A DNA stretch of 64,000 bases from an uncultured Muribaculaceae bacterium (GTDB lineage Bacteria > Bacteroidota > Bacteroidia > Bacteroidales > Muribaculaceae), in the NCBI GenBank assembly GCA_947625935.1, contig CANQQE010000002.1, positions 1-64,000 of the forward strand, read 5' to 3'. The position numbers were made by a program, and so were the translations under genes. This document shows positions 1-9,502 of the stretch, in pieces (positions within the stretch are counted from its first letter, which is position 1; each line of letters begins with the position of its first letter). Under the pieces are notes generated by a model. The model ran no database searches. It had not been told where the DNA came from and saw only the letters and a program-made list of their open reading frames with translations.

Positions 1-148
1 TACAACAAAACTTGATATTAGTAGAACCTCATTGAAAAATGACTGCATGAAACAGGGTCGAGAGGAATAGTCTGGCTGACAGACCCGAAGAAACTACCGG
101 GCAAAATTAGCGTCCGCCTCTTTCGGACTGCAAGGCCGGATATTCAAT

Positions 149-184
149 ATAGAAAAGGAGGCCATTTACAGTCTCCTTTTCTAT
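149..184. terminator. Perfect 12-bp hairpin 3' of the truncated minus-strand gene
   Basis: ATAGAAAAGGAG (149-160) and CTCCTTTTCTAT (173-184) form a perfect 12-bp stem with a 12-nt loop. It lies about 20 bases beyond the stop of the minus-strand gene at 203. The side downstream on the minus strand is not T-rich, while the plus side is followed by a short T-rich run, so direction is uncertain. A transcription terminator is the simplest reading. Confidence 0.5.
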
Positions 185-202
185 TTTCTGTGAGTGGGTA
201 TC

Positions 203-521
203 TTATGTATCATTCTCCGGTATGTCATCGGAGGAATCTTCGTCATCGTCCATAATCTCGGTTTCAAGATCGAGGCTTAGTTCATCTTTAAGCATCTGGT
301 AGTCGAAGCATAATGCCTTGGGGCGATTATACTTTACTCTTCGTACCTGCTGTCCGTTATCCTCCTGCATTACGACTTCCGGAACCCCATTCTGATTGAG
401 AATTACAAATCTGTCCTGCTTGATGCCGAGATACGATTCATGCGACTTTAGGTATGACAATATCGTCGACCAGTTGGATCGGCTCGATGTCGGGTTGTTG
501 GAGCGTACACGGAACAGTTCC
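203..521 (-). pseudogene. C-terminal part of an unrecognised acidic-tail protein, 5' part lost
   Basis: About 105 residues of a minus-strand protein read up to base 521. Upstream of that the same frame runs antisense through ppdK, so the true N-terminus is missing. The visible part contains [20 protein letters not shown], then a mixed basic stretch (QQVRRVKYNRPKALCFDYQM), and ends in a very acidic tail (DDDEDSSDDIPENDT) before a stop at 203-205. I do not recognise the family. The size and charged tail would suit a mobile-element or replication-associated protein, but nothing in the sequence proves that. The break coincides exactly with the point where ppdK homology begins, so one recombination or assembly joint destroyed both genes. 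Confidence 0.45.
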
Positions 522-1147
522 GCCGTGGCTGCCGTCTTGGCATCACCTATCCCGAGATCACAGAGATGCAGACTCGCGCCATCATCGAAGCGGCACTCGC
601 CGTCAAAGAGCGCGGCATCGATGTTCACCCCGAGATTATGATACCCTTGGTCGGCTCACTCAAAGAAATACAAAATCAGGCCGATGTAATCAACATCACC
701 GCAGCCAAAGTGTTTGAGGAACAAGGCCGCAGTGTGGCTTACAAAGTCGGAACGATGATTGAAGTGCCCCGCGCCGCACTCACCGCCGACCAGATTGCCA
801 CTGTTGCCGACTTCTTCTCATTCGGAACCAACGACTTGACCCAGATGACATTCGGTTTCTCACGCGATGACGCGCCCAAGTTCTTGAAATTCTACAAGGA
901 ACATGGCGTAATCAAGACCGATCCATTTGAAGTTCTTGACCAAGAAGGTGTTGGCCAACTCGTCAGAATGGGCGTCGAAAAAGGACGCGCCACCAAGCCC
1001 GAACTCAAAGTAGGTATCTGCGGAGAGCACGGCGGTGAACCATCTTCTGTAAAATTCTGCGCCAAACTTGGCATGAACTACGTTAGCTGCTCACCATTCC
1101 GTGTGCCCATTGCTCGCGTAGCTGCGGCCCAGGCTGCCATCGAATAA
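521..1147 (+). pseudogene. ppdK: Pyruvate, phosphate dikinase, C-terminal fragment
   Basis: PPDK interconverts pyruvate + ATP + Pi and PEP + AMP + PPi. Only the last ~208 residues remain. Recognisable PPDK sequence starts at [20 protein letters not shown], where the family normally has (M/L)LGHRGCRLG. Everything upstream of about base 521 is unrelated. The retained part includes the PEP/pyruvate-binding barrel signatures [20 protein letters not shown] and [12 protein letters not shown], the latter carrying the catalytic cysteine. The intact family is close to 900 residues, so the nucleotide-binding and phosphohistidine domains are absent. No stop codon interrupts the fragment, which suggests a recent break, or an assembly chimera in which the rest lies on another contig. 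It ends 23 bases before a strong terminator. Confidence 0.9.
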
Positions 1148-1170
1148 GAGCGAACATCGTAATACTGTAT

Positions 1171-1216
1171 AGAAGCTGCAATGCTTGTCCTGTCGGCAAC
1201 ATTGCAGCTTCTTTTT
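1171..1216 (+). terminator. Rho-independent terminator of ppdK
   Basis: A 13-bp perfect stem, AGAAGCTGCAATG (1171-1183) with CATTGCAGCTTCT (1200-1212), runs straight into a T tract (TTTTT to 1216). It lies 24 bases after the ppdK stop. Confidence 0.85.
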
Positions 1217-1374
1217 GATATCTGAGTCTGGAACGAGCTTCAGTCAGTTTATGTCCGCAAAGAGCCGACAGACGCACATACCCGCAAGTTAATTTCGTTT
1301 GCTTAAAACAAACGGGGCGGAAAACAAAATGCTTCCGACCCGCTCGTTATTTAATATAATTGTCGTATTATAGC

Positions 1375-2439
1375 TTATTTAGCTGACTTGATGTAGTTCA
1401 CAATCCATTCCCCCACCTCCTTGGTGCCGTAATGCGGCGCACCTTCAACCTGAATCTCGGGGGTGCGCACATTCGCATCAAGCGAGGCATTGACCGCGTC
1501 GCGTATCAATCGACCTTCATCACGGAGGTCAAAATACTCAAACAACATGGCTACCGACAGTATCTGCGCAAGAGGGTTAGCTATGTTCAAACCTTTTGCC
1601 TGAGGCCAAGAACCATGAATAGGTTCAAACACAGGGGTGCTTTCGCCCGTGGATGCCGACGGTAACAGCCCCATAGATCCGCTGATAACACTACCCTCGT
1701 CGGTCAGAATGTCGCCGAACGTATTCTCGGTAACCATGACATCAAAAAAACGAGGTTCTTGAATCATGCGCATGGCCGCATTGTCGACATACATATAATC
1801 AGTCTCAACATCGGGATATTCAGGAGCCATTTCTTGCGCTATCTTGCGCCACAAACGGCTCGAAGCAAGCACGTTGGCCTTATCTACCACAGTCAGATGT
1901 TTGCGACGGCGACGGGCGTATTCATAAGCAGTGCGCAAAATGCGTTCAATCTCAGGCCGGGTATAGGCGTTGGTGTCATAAGCACGGTCGTTGTCCTGAT
2001 ACTTTTCACCGAAATACATCCCCCCTGTCAATTCACGGATACAGATGAAATCGGCTCCATCGACCAGTTCCGGACGCAAGGGTGATTTGTGAAGCAGGCA
2101 TTTGAATGTTTCAACCGGACGGATGTTGGCAAACAGTCCCAACTTCTTGCGCATGGCGAGCAAACCCTGCTCGGGACGCACCTTGGCCGTGGGATCATTG
2201 TCAAATTTAGGGTCTCCGACAGCCGAAAACAGCACGGCATCGGCCTCTTTACACACCTGATAGGTCGCTTCGGGAAACGGGTCACCGACCTTGTCGATAG
2301 CGTCAGCACCGCATATCGCATATTCATAGCTGACCTCATGTCCGAATTTTTCACACACGGCGGTCATCACGTCTACCCCCTGCCGGGATATTTCAGGCCC
2401 GATGCCATCGCCGGGCAACACTGCTACTTTCAGTTTCAT
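1375..2439 (-). CDS. leuB: 3-isopropylmalate dehydrogenase
   Basis: Oxidises and decarboxylates 3-isopropylmalate to 2-oxoisocaproate with NAD+ in leucine biosynthesis. In Bacteroidales the same enzyme can act on 3-methylmalate in the citramalate route to isoleucine. The 354-residue length is normal. The N-terminus [13 protein letters not shown] is the family signature, and the metal-binding region [18 protein letters not shown] with the following [10 protein letters not shown] is intact. It is the last gene of the leu operon, 9 bases after the stop of the second isopropylmalate-synthase-like gene, and ends in TAA. Nothing is missing. Assignment is by clear family sequence; the dual substrate use is inference from the operon. 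Confidence 0.96.
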   Translation of the reverse strand: MKLKVAVLPGDGIGPEISRQGVDVMTAVCEKFGHEVSYEYAICGADAIDKVGDPFPEATYQVCKEADAVLFSAVGDPKFDNDPTAKVRPEQGLLAMRKKLGLFANIRPVETFKCLLHKSPLRPELVDGADFICIRELTGGMYFGEKYQDNDRAYDTNAYTRPEIERILRTAYEYARRRRKHLTVVDKANVLASSRLWRKIAQEMAPEYPDVETDYMYVDNAAMRMIQEPRFFDVMVTENTFGDILTDEGSVISGSMGLLPSASTGESTPVFEPIHGSWPQAKGLNIANPLAQILSVAMLFEYFDLRDEGRLIRDAVNASLDANVRTPEIQVEGAPHYGTKEVGEWIVNYIKSAK

Positions 2440-2448
2440 ATCTTTATT

Positions 2449-4014
2449 CTATAAATTTTCTATCAAATTAAGCATTTTCACTGTAGCTTGAATCGCCGCC
2501 TCGGTCTGGTCGGCGTCAAGCCCGCGGGTTTTCAATATATGGCCCTCATAATCCCAGGTGATAGTGGTGTGCACGAGAGCGTCGGTATGTCCTCCCGGAG
2601 GTATGTTGACGGCGTAGTTGGTAAGCGTAGGGAACTTGCGGCCGAGACGGCCTTTATAAATCTGCCTGACCGCTTTCACAAATGCGTCATATTGTCCGTC
2701 GCCAACCGCTGTTTCCTGATATTCCACACCATCGATGTCAAGGCGTATGGTAGCCGTCGGTCTGAGACCGTGCGACAAATTGAGCGCATAGTTTATTATT
2801 CTGACGCTGTTTGAAATCGTTGAATGCTTTATCACGTCGGCCACGATGAAAGGGAGATCACCAGGAGTGACTATCTCTTTCTTGTCGCCAAGTTCAATTA
2901 CGCGGTCGGTCACCTTTCTGATCTGGCTCTCGGTCAGCTCGATTCCTAAACCCTCAAGATTCTTTTGTATGTTGGCTTTACCCGACGTTTTACCAAGGGC
3001 GTACTCTCGCTCGCGCCCGAATCGCTCAGGCAGCAAATCGTTGAAATACAAATTATTCTTACTATCACCGTCGGCGTGTACTCCGGCACATTGAGTGAAT
3101 ACGTTCTCCCCTATCACCGGCTGGTTCGGCGGCACGAGAATCCCGGCAAACGACTCAACGATATGGCTTACTTTGTTGATGCTCTTTTCATCTACCCCCG
3201 TCACTAACTTGAGATGGTCATGTGTCACCGCGATAACGCTCGACAAAGTGGCGTTTCCGGCGCGCTCACCAAGTCCGTTGATAGTGCAGTGGACTCCATG
3301 CGCCCCGGCCTGCAAAGCGGCAAACACGTTGCCGGTGGCGAGGTCATAGTCATTATGGGCGTGGAAGTCGAAATGAAGACCCGGATAGCGGTATAACATC
3401 CTCTTGACATAGTAGAACGTTTGTGTCGGTGTGAGTATGCCAAGCGTGTCGGGAAGCATGAAACGCGCTATCGGCAGGGCGGCTATGGCATCCATCAGAT
3501 GGTAGAGGTACTGCCGCGAGTTCTTGATTCCGTTTGACCAATCCTCAAGATAGAGATTGACGGTCAGTCCGGCCTCTTTTGCCCGCTCCACCTCTTCGGC
3601 AATCGCTGCTATATGTTCGTCCGGGGTCATCTTCAACTGATGGATGCAATGCGGTTCAGAACCTTTGCACAGCAGGTTGATTACGGTGCCTCCGGCACGC
3701 TTGATCCAGTCAATCGACCTGCCACCGTCAAGGAAACCGAGTATTTCTATCTTGCCGAGATTTCCGTGACGTTTAGCCCATGAACAGATTTTGCCGACAG
3801 TCTCAAACTCCCCGTCCGACACCCTTGCCGAGGCGACCTCAATCCGTGGCACGTTAAGTTCCTGAAGCACTAAACGAGCGATGCTCAGTTTCTCGGAAGC
3901 CGAGAACGACACCCCCGACGTCTGCTCGCCATCGCGGAGCGTGGTGTCCATCAGTTCAACCCACCGACCACGCGGGGCGGGCGTATGTGTTGGCCAGTTA
4001 TCTAACTGACTCAT
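2449..4014 (-). CDS. Second LeuA-family synthase (2-isopropylmalate/citramalate synthase paralogue)
   Basis: 521-residue DRE-TIM acyltransferase. The N-terminal barrel carries the [12 protein letters not shown] motif (about residues 23-34), the metal ligands [11 protein letters not shown] and the loop [10 protein letters not shown] LeuA-type C-terminal dimer/allosteric domain begins near residue 380. It is a diverged paralogue of the operon's leuA at 6063-7559. In this position (between leuD and leuB) Bacteroidales usually carry a citramalate-synthase-like gene that condenses pyruvate with acetyl-CoA to feed isoleucine synthesis through the same LeuCD and LeuB. That substrate is inference; a plain isopropylmalate synthase cannot be excluded. 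It overlaps the end of leuD by 17 bases, which points to coupled translation. Stop codon is TAG. Confidence 0.85.
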   Translation of the reverse strand: MSQLDNWPTHTPAPRGRWVELMDTTLRDGEQTSGVSFSASEKLSIARLVLQELNVPRIEVASARVSDGEFETVGKICSWAKRHGNLGKIEILGFLDGGRSIDWIKRAGGTVINLLCKGSEPHCIHQLKMTPDEHIAAIAEEVERAKEAGLTVNLYLEDWSNGIKNSRQYLYHLMDAIAALPIARFMLPDTLGILTPTQTFYYVKRMLYRYPGLHFDFHAHNDYDLATGNVFAALQAGAHGVHCTINGLGERAGNATLSSVIAVTHDHLKLVTGVDEKSINKVSHIVESFAGILVPPNQPVIGENVFTQCAGVHADGDSKNNLYFNDLLPERFGREREYALGKTSGKANIQKNLEGLGIELTESQIRKVTDRVIELGDKKEIVTPGDLPFIVADVIKHSTISNSVRIINYALNLSHGLRPTATIRLDIDGVEYQETAVGDGQYDAFVKAVRQIYKGRLGRKFPTLTNYAVNIPPGGHTDALVHTTITWDYEGHILKTRGLDADQTEAAIQATVKMLNLIENL

Positions 4015-4588
4015 AATTTTCTATATCCTCTTTTTTCGACAACAGATAGTCAATATCGTCAAGCCCGTTTATCAGGCAATGCTTTTTGTAAGGATTAATC
4101 TCGAATTTTTCAGAGTTCCCGGTAGCAAGATTGGTTATTGTCTGCGCCGGAAGATCGACCCTGACCTCTGTCAGATTATCAGCCTCTATCGAGGCGAAAA
4201 GCTCTGCGAGAAACGCCTCGCTCACCACCACGGGCAACACGAAATTGTTTAGCTCGTTGTTTTTGTGGATATCGGCGAAGAAACTCGATACAACCACGCG
4301 AAAACCATAATCGGCGATCGCCCATGCGGCGTGCTCGCGCGACGAGCCTGAACCGAAGTTTTTCCCGGCCACAAGTATTTTGGCGTCCTGATAGCGTGAG
4401 TCATTAAGCGGGAACTCTTTAATCGGGTTACCGTCTTTATCGTATCGCCAGTCGCGGAACAGGTTCTCGCCAAAGCCTTTGCGGGATGTGGCTTTCAGGA
4501 ATCGAGCGGGTATTATCTGGTCAGTGTCGACATTCTCCATCGGAAGCGGAACACAAGTGGAGGTGACTACTTCAAATTTCTGTTTCAT
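3998..4588 (-). CDS. leuD: 3-isopropylmalate dehydratase, small subunit
   Basis: Small (swivelling) subunit of isopropylmalate isomerase. It partners LeuC to convert 2- to 3-isopropylmalate. Its 196 residues match the usual length. Typical elements are [15 protein letters not shown] near the N-terminus and [17 protein letters not shown], the substrate-recognition loop, around residues 70-87. It lies 25 bases after leuC, and its last 17 bases overlap the start of the following synthase gene. Confidence 0.96.
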   Translation of the reverse strand: MKQKFEVVTSTCVPLPMENVDTDQIIPARFLKATSRKGFGENLFRDWRYDKDGNPIKEFPLNDSRYQDAKILVAGKNFGSGSSREHAAWAIADYGFRVVVSSFFADIHKNNELNNFVLPVVVSEAFLAELFASIEADNLTEVRVDLPAQTITNLATGNSEKFEINPYKKHCLINGLDDIDYLLSKKEDIENYESVR

Positions 4589-4613
4589 CTTCTAAATCAC
4601 TTTTCTGATTAAA

Positions 4614-6020
4614 CTACTTCTCGTTCATAAGCTTTCTCGGATCGGTCAACACTCCTGTCACTGCCGTGGCGGCGGCAACGAGCGGACCGGCAAGAATAGT
4701 GCGCGAACCCGGGCCTTGACGACCCTCGAAATTACGGTTAGAGGTCGATACCGCAAGTTTTCCCGCAGGCACTTTGTCCTCATTCATGGCCAAGCAAGCC
4801 GAGCATCCGGGCTGTCTTAGTTCAAAACCGGCTTCCGACAGCACTTTGTCGAGCCCTTCAGCCTTAATCTGGCTGTCGACCATCCATGAACCGGGCACAA
4901 GCCATGCCGTGATTCCGGGAGCTTTCTTTTTCCCTTTTACGAGCGACGCAAATGCCCTGAAGTCTTCTATGCGTCCGTTGGTACAGCTACCGAGGAACAC
5001 ATAATCGACCGGAACGCCTTCAAGGGTCTGACCTACCTCAAAGCCCATGTATTCCAATGATTTGCGATATGACAAAGCACCTGCCTCGTCACTTTCATCG
5101 GGAGCCGGAATCGCTTCACTGATGCCGATACCCATGCCCGGATTAGTGCCGAACGTGATGCGTGGCTCAATATCCGCAGCGTCAAAATTGACTTCCGCAT
5201 CAAAATGTGCGTCATCGTCGCTATAAAGTTTTTTCCACTCCTCGACAGCCTTGTCCCACGCGGTGTCTTTAGGAGCGAATTCACGGCCGCGGCAATACTC
5301 AAACGTCGTCTCGTCAGGAGCTATCATCCCACCGCGGGCACCCATCTCTATCGAAAGGTTACAAACGGTCATGCGCTCCTCCATCGACAAAGACCTGATA
5401 GCCTCGCCGGCATATTCAACAAAATAGCCGGTCGCTCCCCCTGTGGTCATCTTGGCAATGATATACAAGGCTATATCCTTGGCGGTCACCCCCTGACGCA
5501 ACTTTCCATTGACATTTATGCGCATAGTCTTGGGTTTGGGCTGGAGTATGCACTGCGAGGCAAGTACCATCTCAACCTCGCTTGTACCTATGCCGAATGC
5601 CACGGCACCGAAAGCCCCATGAGTCGACGTGTGGCTATCGCCGCATACTATGGTGTAGCCTGGCAACGTCAGCCCGTTCTCAGGGCCTATCACATGGATT
5701 ATACCATTTTTCGGATGGCCGAGGCCATAAAGTGTAACGCCAAATTCATTAGCGTTGGCGGTCAAGGTCTCCACCTGATTTCTCGACACCGGATCGGCTA
5801 TCGGTTTATCCTGGTTTTGTGTCGGTATGTTATGGTCGGGCGAGCAAAAAGTACGTTCGGGCCTGAACACCTTCAAGCCGCGACGGCGCAGCCCCTCGAA
5901 TGCCTGGGGACTTGTTACCTCGTGGCAATAATGGCGGTCTATATAAAGCTGTGTTGGACCGCCGTCAATAACATTGACCGAATGCGCGTCCCATATTTTG
6001 TCAAATAATGTCTTTCCCAT
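4614..6020 (-). CDS. leuC: 3-isopropylmalate dehydratase, large subunit
   Basis: Aconitase-family [4Fe-4S] subunit of isopropylmalate isomerase, 468 residues, full length. The three cluster cysteines are visible: Cys346 in FLGSCTNGR, and Cys406 and Cys409 in [11 protein letters not shown]. The [13 protein letters not shown] motif sits at residues 128-140. Second gene of the leu operon, 42 bases after leuA. Its stop codon is TAG, which matters when judging the in-frame TAG codons found elsewhere in the window. Confidence 0.97.
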   Translation of the reverse strand: MGKTLFDKIWDAHSVNVIDGGPTQLYIDRHYCHEVTSPQAFEGLRRRGLKVFRPERTFCSPDHNIPTQNQDKPIADPVSRNQVETLTANANEFGVTLYGLGHPKNGIIHVIGPENGLTLPGYTIVCGDSHTSTHGAFGAVAFGIGTSEVEMVLASQCILQPKPKTMRINVNGKLRQGVTAKDIALYIIAKMTTGGATGYFVEYAGEAIRSLSMEERMTVCNLSIEMGARGGMIAPDETTFEYCRGREFAPKDTAWDKAVEEWKKLYSDDDAHFDAEVNFDAADIEPRITFGTNPGMGIGISEAIPAPDESDEAGALSYRKSLEYMGFEVGQTLEGVPVDYVFLGSCTNGRIEDFRAFASLVKGKKKAPGITAWLVPGSWMVDSQIKAEGLDKVLSEAGFELRQPGCSACLAMNEDKVPAGKLAVSTSNRNFEGRQGPGSRTILAGPLVAAATAVTGVLTDPRKLMNEK

Positions 6021-6062
6021 TGCTAATATATTATGCGTAAATGGTTTATTTCTCAGGCTTGT

Positions 6063-7559
6063 CTATCTCACAAACTTGTTTATCGCATCGATAAACGCCT
6101 CGGCGCTCGCCGCAACAATGTCGGTGTTGGCTGAGAAGCCATAGTAGCTGCCACCGTCATGCTCCACGGTCATGTGCACCTTGCCGACATCGTTGCTCCC
6201 CTTGTTGATGGCCTGGATAAGGAATTCCTTGACCACCATAGTGCGGTGGATTATGAGCTTGATTGCCGAGATAGCGGCATCAACCGGGCCATTACCCGAT
6301 GCGCAAGCCTCAAACTTCTCTCCCGCTATGTCAAGACCGACACTGGCAACCGACTGTATGCCGACTCCGCTTGTTACCTGCAGGAAATCGAGCTTGATGC
6401 GATGTTTCGACGCATGATGTTTCCCGGCAAGCATCAACACATCATCATCGTTAATCTCCTTCTTGCGGTCGGCGAGCTTGAGGAACGATTCATAAGCCTT
6501 GTCGAGCGCATCTTTGTCAAGGTCTATGCCCAAGACATGAAGGCGGTGTTTCAATGCGGCGCGGCCGCTTCGGGCCGTGAGCACTATAGAGTTTTCGTCG
6601 ACACCAACATCTTTCGGGTCGATTATCTCATAGCTCTCGCGGTTTTTAAGTACCCCATCCTGATGTATTCCCGACGAATGAGCAAAAGCATTACGCCCCA
6701 CAATAGCTTTGTTGGGCTGCACAGGCATATTCATCAGGCTCGACACCATGCGGCTGATACCATATATTTTAGTAGTATTGATGTTCGTATCAATGTTAAG
6801 CTCACGGTGTGAGCGGCAAATCATGGCGACCTCTTCAAGCGAAGTGTTACCGGCGCGCTCACCTATGCCGTTGATCGTCACTTCGGCCTGGCGCGCCCCG
6901 TGCATGACACCCGACATCGTGTTAGCCGTGGCCATGCCAAGGTCATTATGACAATGCGTGGCTATGGTGACTTTGTCGATACCATCGACGTTATCCATCA
7001 GATATTGTATTTTCGCGCCAAACTCGGCAGGGAGGCAATAGCCCGTAGTGTCAGGGATGTTGACCACAGTGGCCCCGGCCTTGATGACAGCATCGACAAC
7101 ACGGGCGAGGTATTCGTTGTCGGTGCGACCGGCATCCTCAGCATAAAACTGAACATCCTCGACAAAACGCTTCGCATATTTCACACAAGCTATCGCGCGT
7201 TCCAGAATCTCCTCACGCGTGGAGTTGAATTTGTATCTGATATGGTAGTCCGACGTGCCAATGCCTGTGTGGATGCGTTTGTGTTTGGCATACTGCAAGG
7301 CGTCGGCGGCGACACGGATGTCATTTTCCACCGCACGCGTCAGCGCACATATAGTGGGCCATGTCACAGCCTTTGAAATTTCCACTACTGAGTTGAAATC
7401 GCCCGGACTTGAAACCGGGAAACCGGCTTCAATCACGTCAACGCCGAGTTCCTCCAGAGACTTGGCCACTTCAATTTTTTCCACAGTGTTAAGCTGGCAC
7501 CCCGGCACCTGCTCTCCGTCACGCAATGTCGTGTCAAATATGAATAATCTATCGCTCAT
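6063..7559 (-). CDS. leuA: 2-isopropylmalate synthase
   Basis: Condenses acetyl-CoA with 2-oxoisovalerate, the committed step to leucine. The 498 residues comprise the TIM barrel ([17 protein letters not shown] at residues 8-24, metal ligands in [30 protein letters not shown]), a linker, and the C-terminal LeuA regulatory domain from about residue 375, the usual site of leucine feedback. It is the first gene of the leu operon. A Bacteroidetes promoter at 7721-7751 gives a leader of roughly 150 nt containing a stable hairpin just before the start. Confidence 0.97.
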   Translation of the reverse strand: MSDRLFIFDTTLRDGEQVPGCQLNTVEKIEVAKSLEELGVDVIEAGFPVSSPGDFNSVVEISKAVTWPTICALTRAVENDIRVAADALQYAKHKRIHTGIGTSDYHIRYKFNSTREEILERAIACVKYAKRFVEDVQFYAEDAGRTDNEYLARVVDAVIKAGATVVNIPDTTGYCLPAEFGAKIQYLMDNVDGIDKVTIATHCHNDLGMATANTMSGVMHGARQAEVTINGIGERAGNTSLEEVAMICRSHRELNIDTNINTTKIYGISRMVSSLMNMPVQPNKAIVGRNAFAHSSGIHQDGVLKNRESYEIIDPKDVGVDENSIVLTARSGRAALKHRLHVLGIDLDKDALDKAYESFLKLADRKKEINDDDVLMLAGKHHASKHRIKLDFLQVTSGVGIQSVASVGLDIAGEKFEACASGNGPVDAAISAIKLIIHRTMVVKEFLIQAINKGSNDVGKVHMTVEHDGGSYYGFSANTDIVAASAEAFIDAINKFVR

Positions 7560-7572
7560 AGACTTTGACTGA

Positions 7573-7593
7573 TGCGAAGCCTGTAGCTCCGCA
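7573..7593 (-). promoter_or_regulatory. Hairpin in the leuA leader next to the start codon
   Basis: On the minus strand TGCGGAGC and GCTTCGCA pair (8 bp, one G-U) around the 5-nt loop TACAG. The hairpin ends about 13 nt before the leuA ATG. It has no following U tract, so it is not a terminator. It could influence translation initiation of the operon. I see no leader peptide rich in Leu codons. Confidence 0.35.
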
Positions 7594-7720
7594 GGTTAAA
7601 TGGGTTAATCCGCATAATCTTTCGATTAGCGTCGGTTAAAAAGCTAAGGGGTCAAAGGAATTTATAAATATGCAAACCTTCAATCTCAACACTTCAACCG
7701 TTAACAATGCTATTTTGTTG

Positions 7721-7751
7721 CAAAGTTACTATAAAAATCATGAGAGACAAA
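7721..7751 (-). promoter_or_regulatory. leuA operon promoter (Bacteroidetes -33/-7 type)
   Basis: On the minus strand TTTG (complement of 7748-7751), a 19-nt spacer and TAACTTTG (complement of 7721-7728) match the TTTG-N19/20-TAnnTTTG consensus exactly. The -33 box falls inside the prmA terminator stem, so the two signals share sequence. Confidence 0.75.
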
Positions 7752-7776
7752 ATAATTCGCAATTATTTCGTCTCTC
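7742..7776 (-). terminator. prmA terminator
   Basis: A 16-bp stem, 7742-7757 with 7761-7776 and a 3-nt loop, is fully paired in the minus-strand RNA (one G-U pair). It is followed on that strand by ATTTTTAT. It lies about 40 bases after the prmA stop. Confidence 0.75.
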
Positions 7777-7818
7777 ACAGTTACTATTTATAATTTTATC
7801 GACAGATACCTGCGATTC

Positions 7819-8667
7819 TTACAACTTCTTCAGGCGCAAGCAAGCCCAACGGTCGCGGGTCGAGATCCCGTCAGGGGTCAATCCATGCTTTGCCGCCGCG
7901 GCCTCAACTACAGGCACGTCCTCCTCATAAAATCCGCTAAGAAGCATGCTTCCTCCTGGCATCAACGCTTTAGCATATGCGGCAATGTCGCCGGTAATGA
8001 CATTACGGTTTATGTTGGCTACGAATAAATCAACAGGAGCCAATCCGCCAAGCATAGCAGCATCACCAAGCAGCACTTTTATTTCGGGATGGCCGTTAGT
8101 TTCCACATTTTCCACGGCGTTCTCGTGGGCCATCGGGTCAATCTCTATGGCAGTCACAGGCGACGCTCCCCTCATAGCCGCAAGAATCGCGAGAATCCCG
8201 GTGCCGGTTCCCATGTCAATCATTGACTTTCCCTGCAAATCAGAGTCCAGCAGACGCGCGATGATAAGAGAAGTCGTTGCATGATGACCGGTGCCAAATG
8301 CCATTTTAGGGTCAATAACAATGTCATAACGGCACTTGGGAAAATCTGTATGAAATGAGCTGTGAATCACACAACGGTCATTGACAACTATTGGCTGAAA
8401 ATAATTTTTCTCCCATTCGCTGTTCCAGTCGCGTCCCTCCACAAAAGTGTGGGTCACTCTGATATCGCGATTCCCACCGGGGAGTGTCTTGACAACTTCG
8501 TCCACAGCGCATTCGTCAGCCGACTCCTGACGGATATAGGCCGTCAATCCATTCTCGTCAGGAACAAAACTCTCGTAACCGATTTCGCAAAGCGCGTCAG
8601 CCAGCAAATCAGTGGCCACTTCGTCACATGGTGTCATATCCACCCTCGTTTCAATATAGTCATTCAT
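7819..8667 (-). CDS. prmA: Ribosomal protein L11 methyltransferase
   Basis: SAM-dependent methyltransferase that methylates ribosomal protein L11. 282 residues. The N-terminal ~120 residues form the L11-recognition region. The catalytic half has motif I MIDMGTGTGILAILAAMRGA, the acidic loop IEIDP and the substrate motif VANINRNVI. Its own terminator follows. It is transcribed in the same direction as the leu operon but separated from it by the combined terminator/promoter segment. Confidence 0.93.
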   Translation of the reverse strand: MNDYIETRVDMTPCDEVATDLLADALCEIGYESFVPDENGLTAYIRQESADECAVDEVVKTLPGGNRDIRVTHTFVEGRDWNSEWEKNYFQPIVVNDRCVIHSSFHTDFPKCRYDIVIDPKMAFGTGHHATTSLIIARLLDSDLQGKSMIDMGTGTGILAILAAMRGASPVTAIEIDPMAHENAVENVETNGHPEIKVLLGDAAMLGGLAPVDLFVANINRNVITGDIAAYAKALMPGGSMLLSGFYEEDVPVVEAAAAKHGLTPDGISTRDRWACLRLKKL

Positions 8668-8749
8668 AATATTTGATACTTACATAATTATCACGCCACA
8701 AAGATACAACCTTTACTCGCCAGCGACAAATAATACATCTCTCCCATTG

Positions 8750-8790
8750 AAATAAAGAAAAGCGGGCAACTACTGATTAGCTACCCGCTT
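8750..8790 (-). terminator. Terminator downstream of the Cys-rich exported protein gene
   Basis: AAGCGGGCA (8760-8768) pairs with TACCCGCTT (8782-8790). In the minus-strand RNA the stem is complete with one G-U pair, and it is followed by TTTCTTTATTTC. It lies about 60 bases past the stop of the gene at 8853. Confidence 0.65.
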
Positions 8791-8852
8791 ACGTTTATCG
8801 CAGCGATCGGCTTGACTGTAGATCAAGCCGTCGGTCAATGACATCTCAACTA

Positions 8853-9350
8853 TTACTGAGCGACAGCCGCTGTTTTCGGAGCTCGCTGATTAGCTCCGCG
8901 TTTTAAATCCTTACCACCCTTGTGCATTTTGCCTTCAGGGCGACCGCCGGGACGCACACCGTCTGACACGACTATATTCTCAAGAAACACCACATACTGG
9001 TCAGGGGTCAAAATACTTTTGACCTGGTTGAGATAATCGCGTTTAGCCTGCTTGCGGTCAGCGCGGGCCTGTTCTTTAGCCGCCTTTTTATCGGCCTTGC
9101 ATTTCTCTTTGTTGGCTTTGCAGTTGGCTTTCAAAGCATCAAGTTTCGACTGCTGGTCGGGGGTTAGGGCGATACCTTCAAAGGCATTGCCACTTTTGCA
9201 CACACCTTTATCGCAGGTCTTCTTATCACCTTTAACACATCTTTCGGTCTGAACACCGGAAGTAGCAGTCGCCGACAACTGTTGCGCATAGGTTGATAAT
9301 CCGGCCATTGAAGCGACAGCCACCGCGAGAATCATAATTTTCTTTTTCAT
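8853..9350 (-). CDS. Small exported Cys-containing, Lys-rich protein (DUF4890/Spy-like)
   Basis: 165 residues from the ATG at 9348-9350; the frame extends upstream only through a TTG. The N-terminus (KKKIMILAVAVASMAGLSTYAQ) is a signal peptide, so the product is exported. The mature part has three cysteines in ERCVKGDKKTCDKGVCKSG and two more in LKANCKANKEKCKADKK. A helical, highly charged segment (KAAKEQARADRKQAKRDYL) leads to LTPDQYVVFLEN. The LTPDQ-type repeats recall the Spy/CpxP-like or DUF4890 periplasmic proteins of Bacteroidetes, usually linked to envelope stress or metal binding. Function is inference. Its own terminator follows, and no clear operon partner is seen. Confidence 0.7.
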   Translation of the reverse strand: MKKKIMILAVAVASMAGLSTYAQQLSATATSGVQTERCVKGDKKTCDKGVCKSGNAFEGIALTPDQQSKLDALKANCKANKEKCKADKKAAKEQARADRKQAKRDYLNQVKSILTPDQYVVFLENIVVSDGVRPGGRPEGKMHKGGKDLKRGANQRAPKTAAVAQ

Positions 9351-9502
9351 AATAATCAATTCAATTTTAAAAATTTGTTTGATATTATGACAATCCCACA
9401 GTCAAATGGTTTATTAGATGTCAGGCTGTTATAACCATCTTTAACCACAATGCTTAAAAACAGTTTAGCAAAGGCCGATTCTCGTTTTATGGCCTCTCGC
9501 GA

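Noticed and set aside
5205-6008. 267-codon plus-strand open frame opposite leuC
   Set aside because: Antisense shadow of a strongly conserved gene; no family sequence, and composition is explained by leuC codon use.
7560-7713. T-box or classical Leu-codon attenuator before leuA
   Set aside because: No T-box sequence, no short open frame rich in Leu codons and no terminator hairpin with a U tract in the leader.
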